This document shows, one piece after another, positions 7,134 through 13,836 of a stretch of DNA of 20,195 nt. Source of the DNA: a virus; IMG/VR virus record IMGVR_UViG_3300032073_000350, positions 1 through 20,195 of that record; one strand, given 5' to 3'. Below the pieces are notes generated by a model. The model was not told the DNA's origin. It worked only from the letters and a program-made list of their open reading frames with translations, and made no database searches. The position numbers and the translations under genes are program-made. The stretch's first letter is position 1; each line of letters opens with the position of its first letter.

Positions 7134-7968
7134 TTGTTGAACTTGTCCCGCTTCCTGTTGTTGAGAAATTTATGAAATCATTGGCTCCGGTAGAAGATTG
7201 GTAAATACCAATATCCCAATAATCTCCTGTTACTGTAATAGTAGAGCTGTGGCCATTACCTGTAGTAGCACCACTATTGTTAATACCCACATAGTCAATC
7301 TGATTATTATCTCCTGTTACTTCCCAGTTTTGGAAAACCCACTTGGAGTTAATTACAGCATTTATGACGTTATCATCCCCATCTATTTCCCAATCTAAAT
7401 CCATGTCACTTGAATCAGCTGCAGAGATAGATCCCATGCTGTTCCAGGAGTTTAGTCCTGTGTGAGTTACTGCACTGGCTGCATTAAATACGATTGTATT
7501 ATCGCTTCCATCTATTTCCCAGTCTACAGTACCTCCGTTGGCATCTGCACCCACACCATAGTTTATAGTCTGAGTATTGTTGCCTCCAAGTATTGTGTTT
7601 GTCCAAGTAGTACTGTCAATATCATAAGTGCCGGCTGGATTCCACTGTCCTGTAAGAACATTTGTATCTCCTGTCCATATGAAACTAAAGTTAGAAGTAT
7701 TTGAATTTATATCGGCTAAAAACTTGTTGTTATCTCCAATCTGATCTAAATTTAAAACAATGTTACTACTGTTAAGTAGCATAGCATTATCAACGGTAGT
7801 AGTGTTGCTAGTATCCCCTGCAACAATGTTACCGTCTCCTAACTGTTCTATGTCTACTTGGGTGTTTGTTGTACCTGTTGTTGTTTGTGTAATATAAATC
7901 TGATTATCAACTGCGTAGGCTGAGCCAGCTACAAGTAATCCGAGTAATGCTAGTAATGAACGTTTCAC
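7084..7968 (-). CDS. Curlin-like repeat protein (putative amyloid fibre subunit)
   Basis: 294 residues with a signal peptide (about 1-19, SAYA). Two good curlin-type units occur near the N-terminus (VDIEQLGDGN at 38-47, LNLDQIGDNN at 72-81). Looser WEIDGxDN/WEVTGDNN units recur at about 150, 193 and 215. The protein is rich in Asn, Thr, Ser, Gly and Asp and poor in Lys, as amyloid curli subunits are. It ends with a two-cysteine tail (CIIQSGSGSTTC). It follows csgG immediately, sharing one base. Export through the CsgG pore and fibre formation on the cell surface is the family-based expectation. It is longer and more divergent than CsgA/CsgB, so the assembled form is uncertain. Confidence 0.8.
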   Translation of the reverse strand: MKRSLLALLGLLVAGSAYAVDNQIYITQTTTGTTNTQVDIEQLGDGNIVAGDTSNTTTVDNAMLLNSSNIVLNLDQIGDNNKFLADINSNTSNFSFIWTGDTNVLTGQWNPAGTYDIDSTTWTNTILGGNNTQTINYGVGADANGGTVDWEIDGSDNTIVFNAASAVTHTGLNSWNSMGSISAADSSDMDLDWEIDGDDNVINAVINSKWVFQNWEVTGDNNQIDYVGINNSGATTGNGHSSTITVTGDYWDIGIYQSSTGANDFINFSTTGSGTSSTNATLCIIQSGSGSTTC

Positions 7969-8765
7969 TACTGTTCTCCCAGTTGAAAGGCCCAGAAGCC
8001 TTTCTCTTCTCCTTCGATAACTGTTTGGTAGACCGCAGTTTCAATAGCTTCTCTTAAAGCTATTGCACTACTCTCATTTTCAGTTGCTCCGGCTTCCAAT
8101 TCAACTAGTTGTGTACCGGCTTCTACAAATCTGAAAACGTCCCCTGACACTCCGACGGAAAGAATCTTTTTGGTCACAAGGACCTCTATTAATATTTCTC
8201 CTGTTAGAACTGAGACAGTGCGCAAAGATACAGTTACGGTATCTTCTCTAAATTCTCGGGAAGCTCCTATGCCTAATGTTCTTGCCCCCATCCCTCCTGT
8301 TCTTAAGTTTGTTTCGTAATCTACTACCCCACCTTGCATTAAAAGTCCTGCAAACAGCAGTGGGCCCAATTTGTTGTCTTCTTCAAAGTCTCTTCGAGTA
8401 CTTCTTATTATTTGACGCTCTCGTGTTATATTATCAATACCAACACGTTCTACTACTTTAAAAAACTTGCCTCCTGCGGCATGTTTTAGTGCCCGTATCA
8501 AGTATGCCTCGGGCGCTGTAGTTATGGCTGTAGAGAATAAAGCAAACTGTGAGTTGCTTTTTCTCTGGCCTGTCTTATCACCAAAAGCACCTGAATATAT
8601 CGCTATCACAGGCTGTCTGCTTGCTGGTTGTAAGTTGTATAGTTGATCTACCTTTAGAGTTGCTACCTCTGCGTTTTTTGTTGAATATGCTATCTGGCCA
8701 GTAGCACAGCTAGCCATCATCGTCGTAAACGTTAAACTGATCAACAGGCACTTCAATTTGTGTAC
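7968..8765 (-). CDS. csgG: CsgG-like outer-membrane curli secretion lipoprotein
   Basis: About 265 residues. From the GTG at 8765 the first 20 residues form a typical lipoprotein signal ending in the lipobox MASC; the same frame opens earlier at an ATG (8810), which would add 15 residues and is also possible. The mature part follows the CsgG pattern: VIAIYSGAFGDKTGQRK near the start, LIRALKHAAGGKFFKVVER, then TVSLRTVSVLTGEILIEV near the C-terminal third. CsgG forms a nonameric pore that exports curli subunits. The gene overlaps the end of csgF and touches the curlin-like gene, giving the order csgF-csgG-curlin. Size is close to the usual 277 residues. Confidence 0.9.
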   Translation of the reverse strand, partial: VHKLKCLLISLTFTTMMASCATGQIAYSTKNAEVATLKVDQLYNLQPASRQPVIAIYSGAFGDKTGQRKSNSQFALFSTAITTAPEAYLIRALKHAAGGKFFKVVERVGIDNITRERQIIRSTRRDFEEDNKLGPLLFAGLLMQGGVVDYETNLRTGGMGARTLGIGASREFREDTVTVSLRTVSVLTGEILIEVLVTKKILSVGVSGDVFRFVEAGTQLVELEAGATENESSAIALREAIETAVYQTVIEGEEKGFWAFQLGEQ

Positions 8766-9234
8766 ATAGGTCGCTTTCTTCACAGCTTTCAAAAGTTCCG
8801 TCTTCACCATATTTACCAGGATAAGTCTCCATAATGAGCCTACCGTCTAGCATATAGTACCTGATATAATAATCCTCGCTTGTAAAGTAAAATCTGCTCT
8901 CGAAGTCGTCTCCGAGCGCTCCACCTTCAAACAGACTTTCGACTAACTCTTTTGAAAGTCTAGAATATATCCTGCTTTCAAAGTTGCGAAGAAACTTGTT
9001 AATAGTGCTGTTTTCTTCTTCGCGCTCCAGTTCATCGAGTCTTGCTTGAATTTCTGCTTGCAGCTCTTTTTTTCGGTTTGTCTCTTGATTCTCTATCGTC
9101 AAGTAATGACTTGATGTGTTGATCCCGCTGAACGACGGGCTCTTGAATTTGTGAGTCATCTGGTCTGCTTCCGCTATTGTCGGAGCTATTAATAAAGCTA
9201 TTATCGCTATTACCACTTTTATGCCGTTTTTCAT
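8710..9234 (-). CDS. csgF: CsgF-like curli assembly factor
   Basis: 174 residues from ATG 9234 (an upstream ATG at 9249 is in frame but would spoil the signal peptide). A signal peptide (about 1-23, IAEA) precedes THKFKSPSFSGINTSSHYLT, which matches the conserved start of mature CsgF that plugs into the CsgG constriction. A charged helix (about 60-80) and a C-terminal domain with YYIRYYMLDGRL and two cysteines (ESCEESDLCTQ) follow. CsgF ties secretion to nucleation at the cell surface. The first 203 bases overlap, in another frame, the coding sequence of the membrane protein upstream, and its end overlaps csgG. Confidence 0.84.
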   Translation of the reverse strand: MKNGIKVVIAIIALLIAPTIAEADQMTHKFKSPSFSGINTSSHYLTIENQETNRKKELQAEIQARLDELEREEENSTINKFLRNFESRIYSRLSKELVESLFEGGALGDDFESRFYFTSEDYYIRYYMLDGRLIMETYPGKYGEDGTFESCEESDLCTQIEVPVDQFNVYDDDG

Positions 9235-9454
9235 ATTCAAGCACCACATTTACTTTTTGCTGCAAACGAATTAAATCATTGTCAAGCATTCGTACTTGGT
9301 CAATGACTTTGATCAAGCTTAAGTGAGATTTTTCTAACTTTGGCGTGATCTGTTCTGTAACGTATTTCCAAATGTAGTAGATATAGTAGCCCATACCTAC
9401 TGCCATAACTATTGGAAAACCAAACTTTTGTATAGCATCAATCGCGTCTTGCAT
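9032..9454 (-). CDS. Membrane-anchored coiled-coil protein, paralog of the upstream gene
   Basis: 140 residues from ATG 9454, chosen because this start aligns with the paralog encoded at 9438-9716; ATGs at 9466, 9502 and 9511 are alternatives. One membrane helix (about 13-30, GFPIVMAVGMGYYIYYI) leads to a probable coiled coil (about 40-75, with VRMLDNDLIRLQQKV) and a long polar tail rich in Ser, Asp, Lys and Arg. The tail is read from the DNA that also encodes the start of csgF in another frame. Topology resembles an inner-membrane spanin or holin-associated protein, which is inference. Confidence 0.62.
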   Translation of the reverse strand: MQDAIDAIQKFGFPIVMAVGMGYYIYYIWKYVTEQITPKLEKSHLSLIKVIDQVRMLDNDLIRLQQKVNVVLEYEKRHKSGNSDNSFINSSDNSGSRPDDSQIQEPVVQRDQHIKSLLDDRESRDKPKKRAASRNSSKTR

Positions 9455-9716
9455 CTTCCTTGCCATCCGCTCTTGCAATTCTATCAATGTCAGGATTGAC
9501 ATTAAGCGCATGACTTACAAGAGTGTCTATCTTTATAAGATCGTTGTTCATAGTCTTCACTCTATTCACTAAAGAATTAGTAAAGTTGTCAACCATGTTG
9601 ACTTGTTCAACGACTCCTTCCAAAATATATTTTAGAGTCTGAAAAATAAAAAAGCCCATAACAAGAGCAGCTGCAATAGGTGCTCCCACTTGGGCTATGA
9701 GGTCGAAAATCTCCAA
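9438..9716 (-). CDS. Membrane-anchored coiled-coil protein (holin-like candidate)
   Basis: 92 residues starting at a TTG immediately after the TAG of the upstream gene. One hydrophobic helix (about 9-32, GAPIAAALVMGFFIFQTLKYI) is followed by a heptad-like region (about 38-72). It matches the next gene along its length: VMGFFIF/GMGYYIY, VKTMNNDLIKIDTLV/VRMLDNDLIRLQQKV. The pair is therefore a tandem duplication. A small single-helix membrane protein next to terS suggests lysis or a membrane-associated packaging role, but no catalytic motif is present. Confidence 0.7.
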   Translation of the reverse strand: MEIFDLIAQVGAPIAAALVMGFFIFQTLKYILEGVVEQVNMVDNFTNSLVNRVKTMNNDLIKIDTLVSHALNVNPDIDRIARADGKEDARRD

Positions 9717-9923
9717 CTAGTGCTGTATTAATATAGCGGACAATATGCCTAATAAAAACATAATTGTCGTGGCTCCTCCAGCTAATATTAGTTGGTGCAT
9801 TTTATCTAAGCGCGCCTCAACCCCCTCCATGCGATTGTAGATAGTTTTCCATCTTTCCTCACATTGTGCATCGTGAGTGTGAAACTGTAGTTTTAACTCT
9901 TGAAGCTCGTCATCATTCAACAT
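9717..9923 (-). CDS. Tail-anchored small protein, XhlA-like
   Basis: 68 residues with a charged helical N-terminal part (about 1-43, including HTHDAQCEERWKTIYNRMEG) and one C-terminal membrane helix (about 46-65). That coiled-coil plus tail-anchor layout is like XhlA haemolysin/holin-accessory proteins of phages. It overlaps the end of terS by 11 bases and is directly followed by the two membrane paralogs, making a three-gene membrane cassette. Lysis function is inferred from layout only. Confidence 0.7.
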   Translation of the reverse strand: MLNDDELQELKLQFHTHDAQCEERWKTIYNRMEGVEARLDKMHQLILAGGATTIMFLLGILSAILIQH

Positions 9924-10374
9924 CTTTTAACAACTTATCCATGAGCTTTCCATAATTGCCCTGGCCAAAGGGTAACCCTTCGTTAATCTGTACGTTATTT
10001 TGTGTTCTTACGTTACTGTTCTGAGCTTTTTCAATATCTGCTTGGGCCTTGATCTCGTCCATTCTCATCTTGTGAGCCATTTGCAATAAGTCGGCCAAAT
10101 CTTTGTTAGAGTATACTCCACTTTCTTTAGCTTCTTCAAGCTTACTTTCAATCATCTCGTCCAGTAAACTTGCAATATTATTTTTATTGCGATACCCCAT
10201 GTCCAAATACACTGTATCAATGTACTTTTTCACTTCACGCTTGTTTAACAACTCTACTACTTTATTTTCGTTAACGCCTAGTTGTTGGACAACTGCACGA
10301 ATATTACCGAAAGTAAGGTATGAGTTTGCTACTTCAAGTCCCTCTGGGGAAATTGTGGTTAGTTCTTTAGCCAT
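9913..10374 (-). CDS. terS: Terminase small subunit (probable)
   Basis: 153 residues. An N-terminal helix-turn-helix-like part (about 12-50, with NIRAVVQQLGVNENKVVELL) is followed by helices containing DMGYRNKNNIASLLDEMI and SGVYSNKDLADLLQMAHKMR, then a polar C-terminus ending in LMDKLLKDVE. This arrangement (DNA-binding head, oligomerising helices, C-terminal tail that contacts TerL) and these motifs match small terminase proteins of marine tailed phages as I remember them. It is the first gene of the long leftward operon. A consensus promoter ends six bases before the ATG, so the mRNA may be leaderless. Confidence 0.75.
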   Translation of the reverse strand: MAKELTTISPEGLEVANSYLTFGNIRAVVQQLGVNENKVVELLNKREVKKYIDTVYLDMGYRNKNNIASLLDEMIESKLEEAKESGVYSNKDLADLLQMAHKMRMDEIKAQADIEKAQNSNVRTQNNVQINEGLPFGQGNYGKLMDKLLKDVE

Positions 10375-10380
10375 GGAGAA

Positions 10381-10409
10381 ATTATAGAAGATAGCGACTG
10401 TAAAGTCAA
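10381..10409 (-). promoter_or_regulatory. Promoter of the terS-curli-terL operon
   Basis: Minus strand TTGACT (10409-10404), 17-base spacer, TATAAT (10386-10381), preceded by an A/T-rich AAAAATAATTC block. The start of transcription would fall at or next to the A of the terS ATG (10374). Confidence 0.72.
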
Positions 10410-10437
10410 GAATTATTTTTGAGTTGGTAGTAAAATT

Positions 10438-10457
10438 AAAGGGGCCGAAGCCCCTTT
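10438..10457 (-). terminator. Rho-independent terminator after the TorF-like gene
   Basis: On the minus strand AAAGGGGC-TTCG-GCCCCTTT forms an eight-base-pair stem with a stable UUCG loop, followed by TAATTTTA. It separates the outer-membrane-protein gene from the terS operon promoter. Confidence 0.8.
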
Positions 10458-10465
10458 ATACAGTT

Positions 10466-11086
10466 TTAGAAATGATAAAATAAAGATACAGCGTGTGCTG
10501 AGTCTTCGATTTCAGTTTCTTTTTCTGTGTATGTGTAAGAAACACTGAAGTTCTTCCAAGTTTTACCAACGGAAACTCCATATAAAAACTCTTTATCTTC
10601 ACCACGTCCTACAAACCCTTCGAGATCTAAGGGCAAGCCCCAATCTGCTCCAACAGCAGCTGAACCTTGATAATACGAAGTTTTATTTTCGATATCTCGG
10701 AAAACTGTAGCGGAAAGAGGGCCTACAGAAATAGAACCATATACTTCTGCAACGTCATCAGCAAAAGCAAGGTCATCATCCATCCAAGAATACTTCAGAT
10801 AGCCAATATCATAGCTAACATACTCTCCAATGTCTGAAGAGAATCCGGCCGAATAGTTTACTTCGTAATCTTTTTCGCCAGTGAGGTTTACTTGACTTGC
10901 CCAAACATCAGCATAAAATCCCGCATGTTCAACACCGATATTACCTTGAAGTGCAGCCTCTCCCATAGTCTGGGTGGCTCCCCTCCAAACGTAGTTTGAA
11001 GTAGCGCCAAGTGAGCCTGATACCTCGAGGGCAGCGGCGGGGGCGGAAATAGCTAAAAGAGCTATAAAGGATAGTACATATTTCAT
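10466..11086 (-). CDS. TorF/Gcw_chp-like outer-membrane beta-barrel protein
   Basis: 206 residues from ATG 11086 with AAAGGGAGAA upstream. An in-frame ATG at 11143 would put 19 extra residues before a perfect signal peptide and is rejected. The signal peptide (about 1-19, PAAA) is followed by LEVSGSLGATSNYVWRGATQ, the hallmark of the Gcw_chp/TorF putative porin family, then alternating beta strands and a C-terminal SLFYHF, ending in the phenylalanine that the outer-membrane assembly machine recognises. The length fits the family. It has its own promoter and terminator, so it is a single-gene unit. Possible roles are altering uptake, blocking a receptor or changing permeability; none is shown. 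Confidence 0.85.
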   Translation of the reverse strand: MKYVLSFIALLAISAPAAALEVSGSLGATSNYVWRGATQTMGEAALQGNIGVEHAGFYADVWASQVNLTGEKDYEVNYSAGFSSDIGEYVSYDIGYLKYSWMDDDLAFADDVAEVYGSISVGPLSATVFRDIENKTSYYQGSAAVGADWGLPLDLEGFVGRGEDKEFLYGVSVGKTWKNFSVSYTYTEKETEIEDSAHAVSLFYHF

Positions 11087-11161
11087 AATTTTCTCCCTTT
11101 GGTGAAAAGAAAACGGGGGCAAACAGTATGTTACCCCCTCCATTTTTTCTCCACTTTTGGT

Positions 11162-11190
11162 AGTATCTCAGAATGTACAAAAATTGTCAA
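11162..11190 (-). promoter_or_regulatory. Promoter of the TorF-like gene
   Basis: Minus strand TTGACA (11190-11185), 17-base spacer, GATACT (11167-11162), again preceded by AAAAATAATTC. The start would be near 11155, giving a leader of about 70 bases. Confidence 0.7.
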
Positions 11191-11224
11191 GAATTATTTT
11201 TCTAAGGTATGTAACCCCGCGTTT

Positions 11225-11503
11225 TTATCCCCTAATATCAGCAAGCCCTTCTTCTCCGCCAAGAATTGGAGGACCAATAATTACTGGATCATCTCGCATT
11301 TCTTCTGGAAACCGAACTTTCTTTGCTTCCCACTCTTCTTGAGTTCTGCACTGATATCTTTTTTTGTTGTTCCAATAATTAGAGTAAAACTTCCCACACC
11401 ACTCCCCTTGATCGTTCATTTTTAATTTGAACTCTTCTTTTTCTTCTATTGCAAAAGACGTAAGAGGTGCTACCACTAATGCTGCTGCCAATAAAACTTT
11501 CAC
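11225..11503 (-). CDS. Small secreted protein with two cysteines
   Basis: 92 residues from a GTG at 11503, preceded by AAGGAGA. The frame also opens at 11551, but that codon lies on the edge of the promoter -10 and is not usable. A short signal peptide (MKVLLAAALVVAPLTSFA) gives a mature protein of about 74 residues: acidic/basic start, a Cys pair (EWCGKFYSNYWNNKKRYQC) that could form a disulfide, and a Pro/Gly-rich end. It is probably periplasmic. I do not recognise the family. It is a monocistronic unit next to the outer-membrane barrel gene, and may also act on the envelope. Confidence 0.7.
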   Translation of the reverse strand: MKVLLAAALVVAPLTSFAIEEKEEFKLKMNDQGEWCGKFYSNYWNNKKRYQCRTQEEWEAKKVRFPEEMRDDPVIIGPPILGGEEGLADIRG

Positions 11504-11551
11504 TATGTTCTCCTTTTTGTGAGCTTTGAAATCACCTTGATTTCGGAACAT

Positions 11552-11580
11552 ATTATAACAGTACTGGGATGCTTTGTCAA
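11552..11580 (-). promoter_or_regulatory. Promoter of the small secreted protein
   Basis: Minus strand TTGACA (11580-11575), exactly 17 bases, TATAAT (11557-11552): perfect consensus, with AAAAATAGTTG upstream of the -35. Confidence 0.8.
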
Positions 11581-11812
11581 CAACTATTTTTCTGTGCTAA
11601 TATTTCGTTAAGATTTCGTTAATATTTGATGATGTCAAAAATACCCAAAGTCGTACGTGTTGGGGACGCCCGCGGCGGGCGCGAAAGTCAAGTCAAATAA
11701 CCGCCCCTCCTTAGATCTTTTTGTTCTAGCAAGCCGATCGCATATAACAAATCGGTATTGGACACGAGGGGGTGGGGGTGGTACTCTTAGGGTTCATTAA
11801 TTGGAGATGGTT
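11581..11812. other. Divergent intergenic region between left and right arms
   Basis: No convincing gene. It holds a GC-rich hairpin CGCCCG-CGG-CGGGCG (about 11667-11681) and a G-rich tract with runs of five, five, two and three guanines (about 11768-11792) that could fold as a G-quadruplex. A weak rightward promoter candidate is TTGGAC (11758-11763) with TACTCT (11782-11787). The GC rise of the following segment begins here. Confidence 0.5.
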
Positions 11813-12016
11813 ATGCAAACACTTGGCACATTCATAGGCGCGGCGGCTCTGACATTTGTTGTTAGTTTGTTTGCGCTAACAGGTTTTATCTTTCTTGACA
11901 ATGGCGACAACTGGCTAACAAATGCGCTCGGCGTTTCGATGATGGTTATGTCTTTCCTACTTGTTACGCTCGCGTTTCATATTGTCAAACTTTATGCTGA
12001 GCGAGGCGCGCGATAA
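11813..12016 (+). CDS. Two-helix membrane protein
   Basis: 67 residues from ATG 11813, placed after GGAG with a six-base gap; an in-frame ATG at 11801 is upstream of that ribosome-binding site. Two hydrophobic segments (about 5-27 and 38-58) are joined by a short polar loop (DNGDNWLTN), and the tail is KLYAERGAR. It looks like a small inner-membrane protein of unknown function. It is the first plus-strand gene and the first of the higher-GC block. Confidence 0.65.
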   Translation: MQTLGTFIGAAALTFVVSLFALTGFIFLDNGDNWLTNALGVSMMVMSFLLVTLAFHIVKLYAERGAR

Positions 12017-12043
12017 CTTCCATTATTCCTCCATTATTCAGGC

Positions 12044-12072
12044 TTGACTTTTGGGCGAAGATCACCGATAAT
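12044..12072 (+). promoter_or_regulatory. Promoter of the higher-GC operon
   Basis: TTGACT (12044-12049), 17-base spacer, GATAAT (12067-12072), then AGGAG before the ATG at 12100. Confidence 0.7.
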
Positions 12073-12099
12073 ACCCCTTCACTAACTAGGAGACTACAT

Positions 12100-12390
12100 A
12101 TGTCTAACTACACTCCGGCGATGATCGCCAAGCTGCAAGCCGCAGCTCCCCTTAACCTTGCTGTTGCCAAGGATCTTGCTGCCGATTTCGGTCTGTCGCA
12201 TCGCTCTATCATATCCAAGGCGAAAAGCCTCGGCTTGGAATATGTCAAGGCTTCGCCCAAGGTGAAAGCTGTCAAGCAGCCCACCAAGGCCGAGATGGTT
12301 GCAGCCATCCGCGCGGCGGTTGCCTTGCCAGATCGCGAGGGCGATTTGACCAAAGCCGAATTGGTTAGCGTGTTGGAGCATCTCGGATGA
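12100..12390 (+). CDS. Putative DNA-binding protein, paralog 1 of 3
   Basis: 96 residues. It shares a layout with the products at 15078-15407 and 17791-18129: an opening NYT, a helix-turn-helix-like stretch ending in RSIISKAKSLGLEY (about 36-50), a basic linker with T/K repeats, then a C-terminal helical half (about 63-95) that begins TKAEMVAAIRAAV and ends LTKAELVSVLEHL. I recall this family from T4-like marine phages, with unknown function. The helix-turn-helix reading is inference. It starts an operon whose next gene overlaps by ATGA. Its codon use is GC-richer than its two paralogs. Confidence 0.68.
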   Translation: MSNYTPAMIAKLQAAAPLNLAVAKDLAADFGLSHRSIISKAKSLGLEYVKASPKVKAVKQPTKAEMVAAIRAAVALPDREGDLTKAELVSVLEHLG

Positions 12391-12593
12391 GATTGCTCCG
12401 CACCTTAGCGGATTGGTTGGGGGCGCTGGCGTTATGCTGCGCTCCCTTCATAATCGACACGCTCGAAGGGAAGGTTCTAGCCATCGTCGGGCTTGCATTG
12501 TTGACCTTGCAAGCCATACGAAAAGAATGCTATAATCTGGTTTTACTTAACATTATCGGCATTGGAGGATATTTTTATGCGATTCATTTTTGA
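12387..12593 (+). CDS. Small membrane protein
   Basis: 68 residues; ATG overlaps the stop of the previous gene (ATGA). Three hydrophobic stretches are seen (about 10-24, 29-43 and 50-66), the last with NLVLLNIIGIGGYFYAIHF. It resembles short phage and bacterial membrane proteins without known function. Translational coupling with both neighbours is likely, as the end overlaps the HAD gene by 17 bases. Confidence 0.62.
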   Translation: MRLLRTLADWLGALALCCAPFIIDTLEGKVLAIVGLALLTLQAIRKECYNLVLLNIIGIGGYFYAIHF

Positions 12594-13035
12594 CCTAGAC
12601 GGAACCGTCATTGACTCTAGCCATCGCCTCGGCGATTCGCTGGACGATTGGCGGCGACTAAATACGCCGGACAATATCGCCGCCGATGGCGAGCTACCAT
12701 TGTTCGACCAAATGCTCGACGCTATCAATGATGGGCTAGACGTTATCGTTTGCACTTCCCGCGTGATGGGGGTACATGATTTCCAATGGCTCAAGGCACA
12801 CGGCATCGACGGGATCACGATTCTATGCCGCGACTCTAGGGATGCTCGGCATTGTGGATTCTTCAAGCTGGCATTGCTCCACGACTATGCAAAATCGTTG
12901 GGCATGACTTGGGCAAGATTCCGCCGAACTTCGATTATGTTTGATGATTCGATTGAGGTTCAAAATACGCTCAAAAGCGTTGGACTTCGCGTGATTGATC
13001 CTGTAAACTATAACCTCAATATAAGGACAGCTTAA
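12577..13035 (+). CDS. HAD-superfamily phosphatase
   Basis: 152 residues from ATG 12577, preceded by GGAGG (an ATG at 12562 lies upstream of that site). HAD motif I is FDLDGT (D6 is the nucleophile, D8 the acid), motif II is the threonine in VIVCTSR (about 62), and motif IV is the MFDDS acid pair (about 120). Cap domain is small. Relatives in phages include polynucleotide 3'-phosphatases and nucleotidases. Given the exonuclease next door, a DNA or RNA end-repair or nucleotide-salvage role is plausible but not shown by the sequence. Confidence 0.8.
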   Translation: MRFIFDLDGTVIDSSHRLGDSLDDWRRLNTPDNIAADGELPLFDQMLDAINDGLDVIVCTSRVMGVHDFQWLKAHGIDGITILCRDSRDARHCGFFKLALLHDYAKSLGMTWARFRRTSIMFDDSIEVQNTLKSVGLRVIDPVNYNLNIRTA

Positions 13036-13036
13036 A

Positions 13037-13717
13037 ATGACTATAGCGAAAAAATCAATCATGGTTCTGGATACCGAAACGTGCGACCTAAAAGGCCACG
13101 TTTACGATGTCGGTTACACGGTTACAAATCGCAAGGGCGAGATTCTCAAAACCTACAACGCATTGGTTGCGGAGATTTTCACCGATGCCGAGCTAATGAT
13201 GGGCGCATTCTACGCGAGAAAACTATTCTCGCACTATGCTCCAATGCTCGACCGTGGCGAGATTTCGCTGAAGCCTTGGGGTGAGATTGTCGCGCAAATG
13301 CGAGCCGATGTTACGGAATACGGAATCAATGTTGTCGCGGCTTACAACCTCGGCTTTGATCGTCGCGTGATGCGAACCACAAACAAATTGTTGGGCGATG
13401 GCCCCGTGTTTGAAGGCTGCTTTCCTAACCCACGATTGCTCGACATTTGGCAATTCGCTTGCGAAACCAAATTGTCACAAGCGCGATACAAGCAAATCGC
13501 TAGGAATCTCGGTTGGATGTCTGCCGCTGGCAATATCAAGACCGGCGCTGAATACGCCTACCGATTCTGCTCTGGCGACCACGGTTTTATCGAAGATCAC
13601 ACCGCTTTGTCGGACGCAATCATCGAGACGAAAATTCTCGCGGATTGCTACGCTTGCAAAAAATCTGTCCCCTACGGGATCACAAACGCTCAACCTTGGA
13701 GAATCGTAAATGCGTGA
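13037..13717 (+). CDS. DEDDh 3'-5' exonuclease (DnaQ/RNase T-like)
   Basis: 226 residues. The DEDDh catalytic set is visible: D12 and E14 (VLDTETCD), D108 (AYNLGFD) and H188/D193 (DHTALSD). This fold removes nucleotides from 3' ends and serves as proofreader, RNase or degrader of host DNA. No polymerase domain is attached, so it is a free-standing exonuclease. It starts two bases after the HAD stop and shares eight bases with the next small gene, so it is clearly part of the same operon. Substrate (DNA or RNA) cannot be told from sequence. Confidence 0.85.
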   Translation: MTIAKKSIMVLDTETCDLKGHVYDVGYTVTNRKGEILKTYNALVAEIFTDAELMMGAFYARKLFSHYAPMLDRGEISLKPWGEIVAQMRADVTEYGINVVAAYNLGFDRRVMRTTNKLLGDGPVFEGCFPNPRLLDIWQFACETKLSQARYKQIARNLGWMSAAGNIKTGAEYAYRFCSGDHGFIEDHTALSDAIIETKILADCYACKKSVPYGITNAQPWRIVNA

Positions 13718-13820
13718 TACTAAATTTTGGAAAATCTTGGTCGCCGCCTATATGATTTATTCTGTCAGCGCGGATATAATTCTGATCTGCGGGATCGCAT
13801 GGCTACTCCTGACGGGGTAG
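13710..13820 (+). CDS. 36-residue membrane peptide
   Basis: ATG 13710-13712 to TAG 13818-13820; it overlaps the exonuclease stop (ATGCGTGA) and has GGAG eight bases upstream. A basic head (MRDTKFWK) is followed by about 25 hydrophobic residues, so a single-pass inner-membrane peptide is expected. It could be a toxin-like or regulatory peptide. No family is recognised. Confidence 0.5.
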   Translation: MRDTKFWKILVAAYMIYSVSADIILICGIAWLLLTG

Positions 13821-13836
13821 CCAAGGGGCGCGGCGA

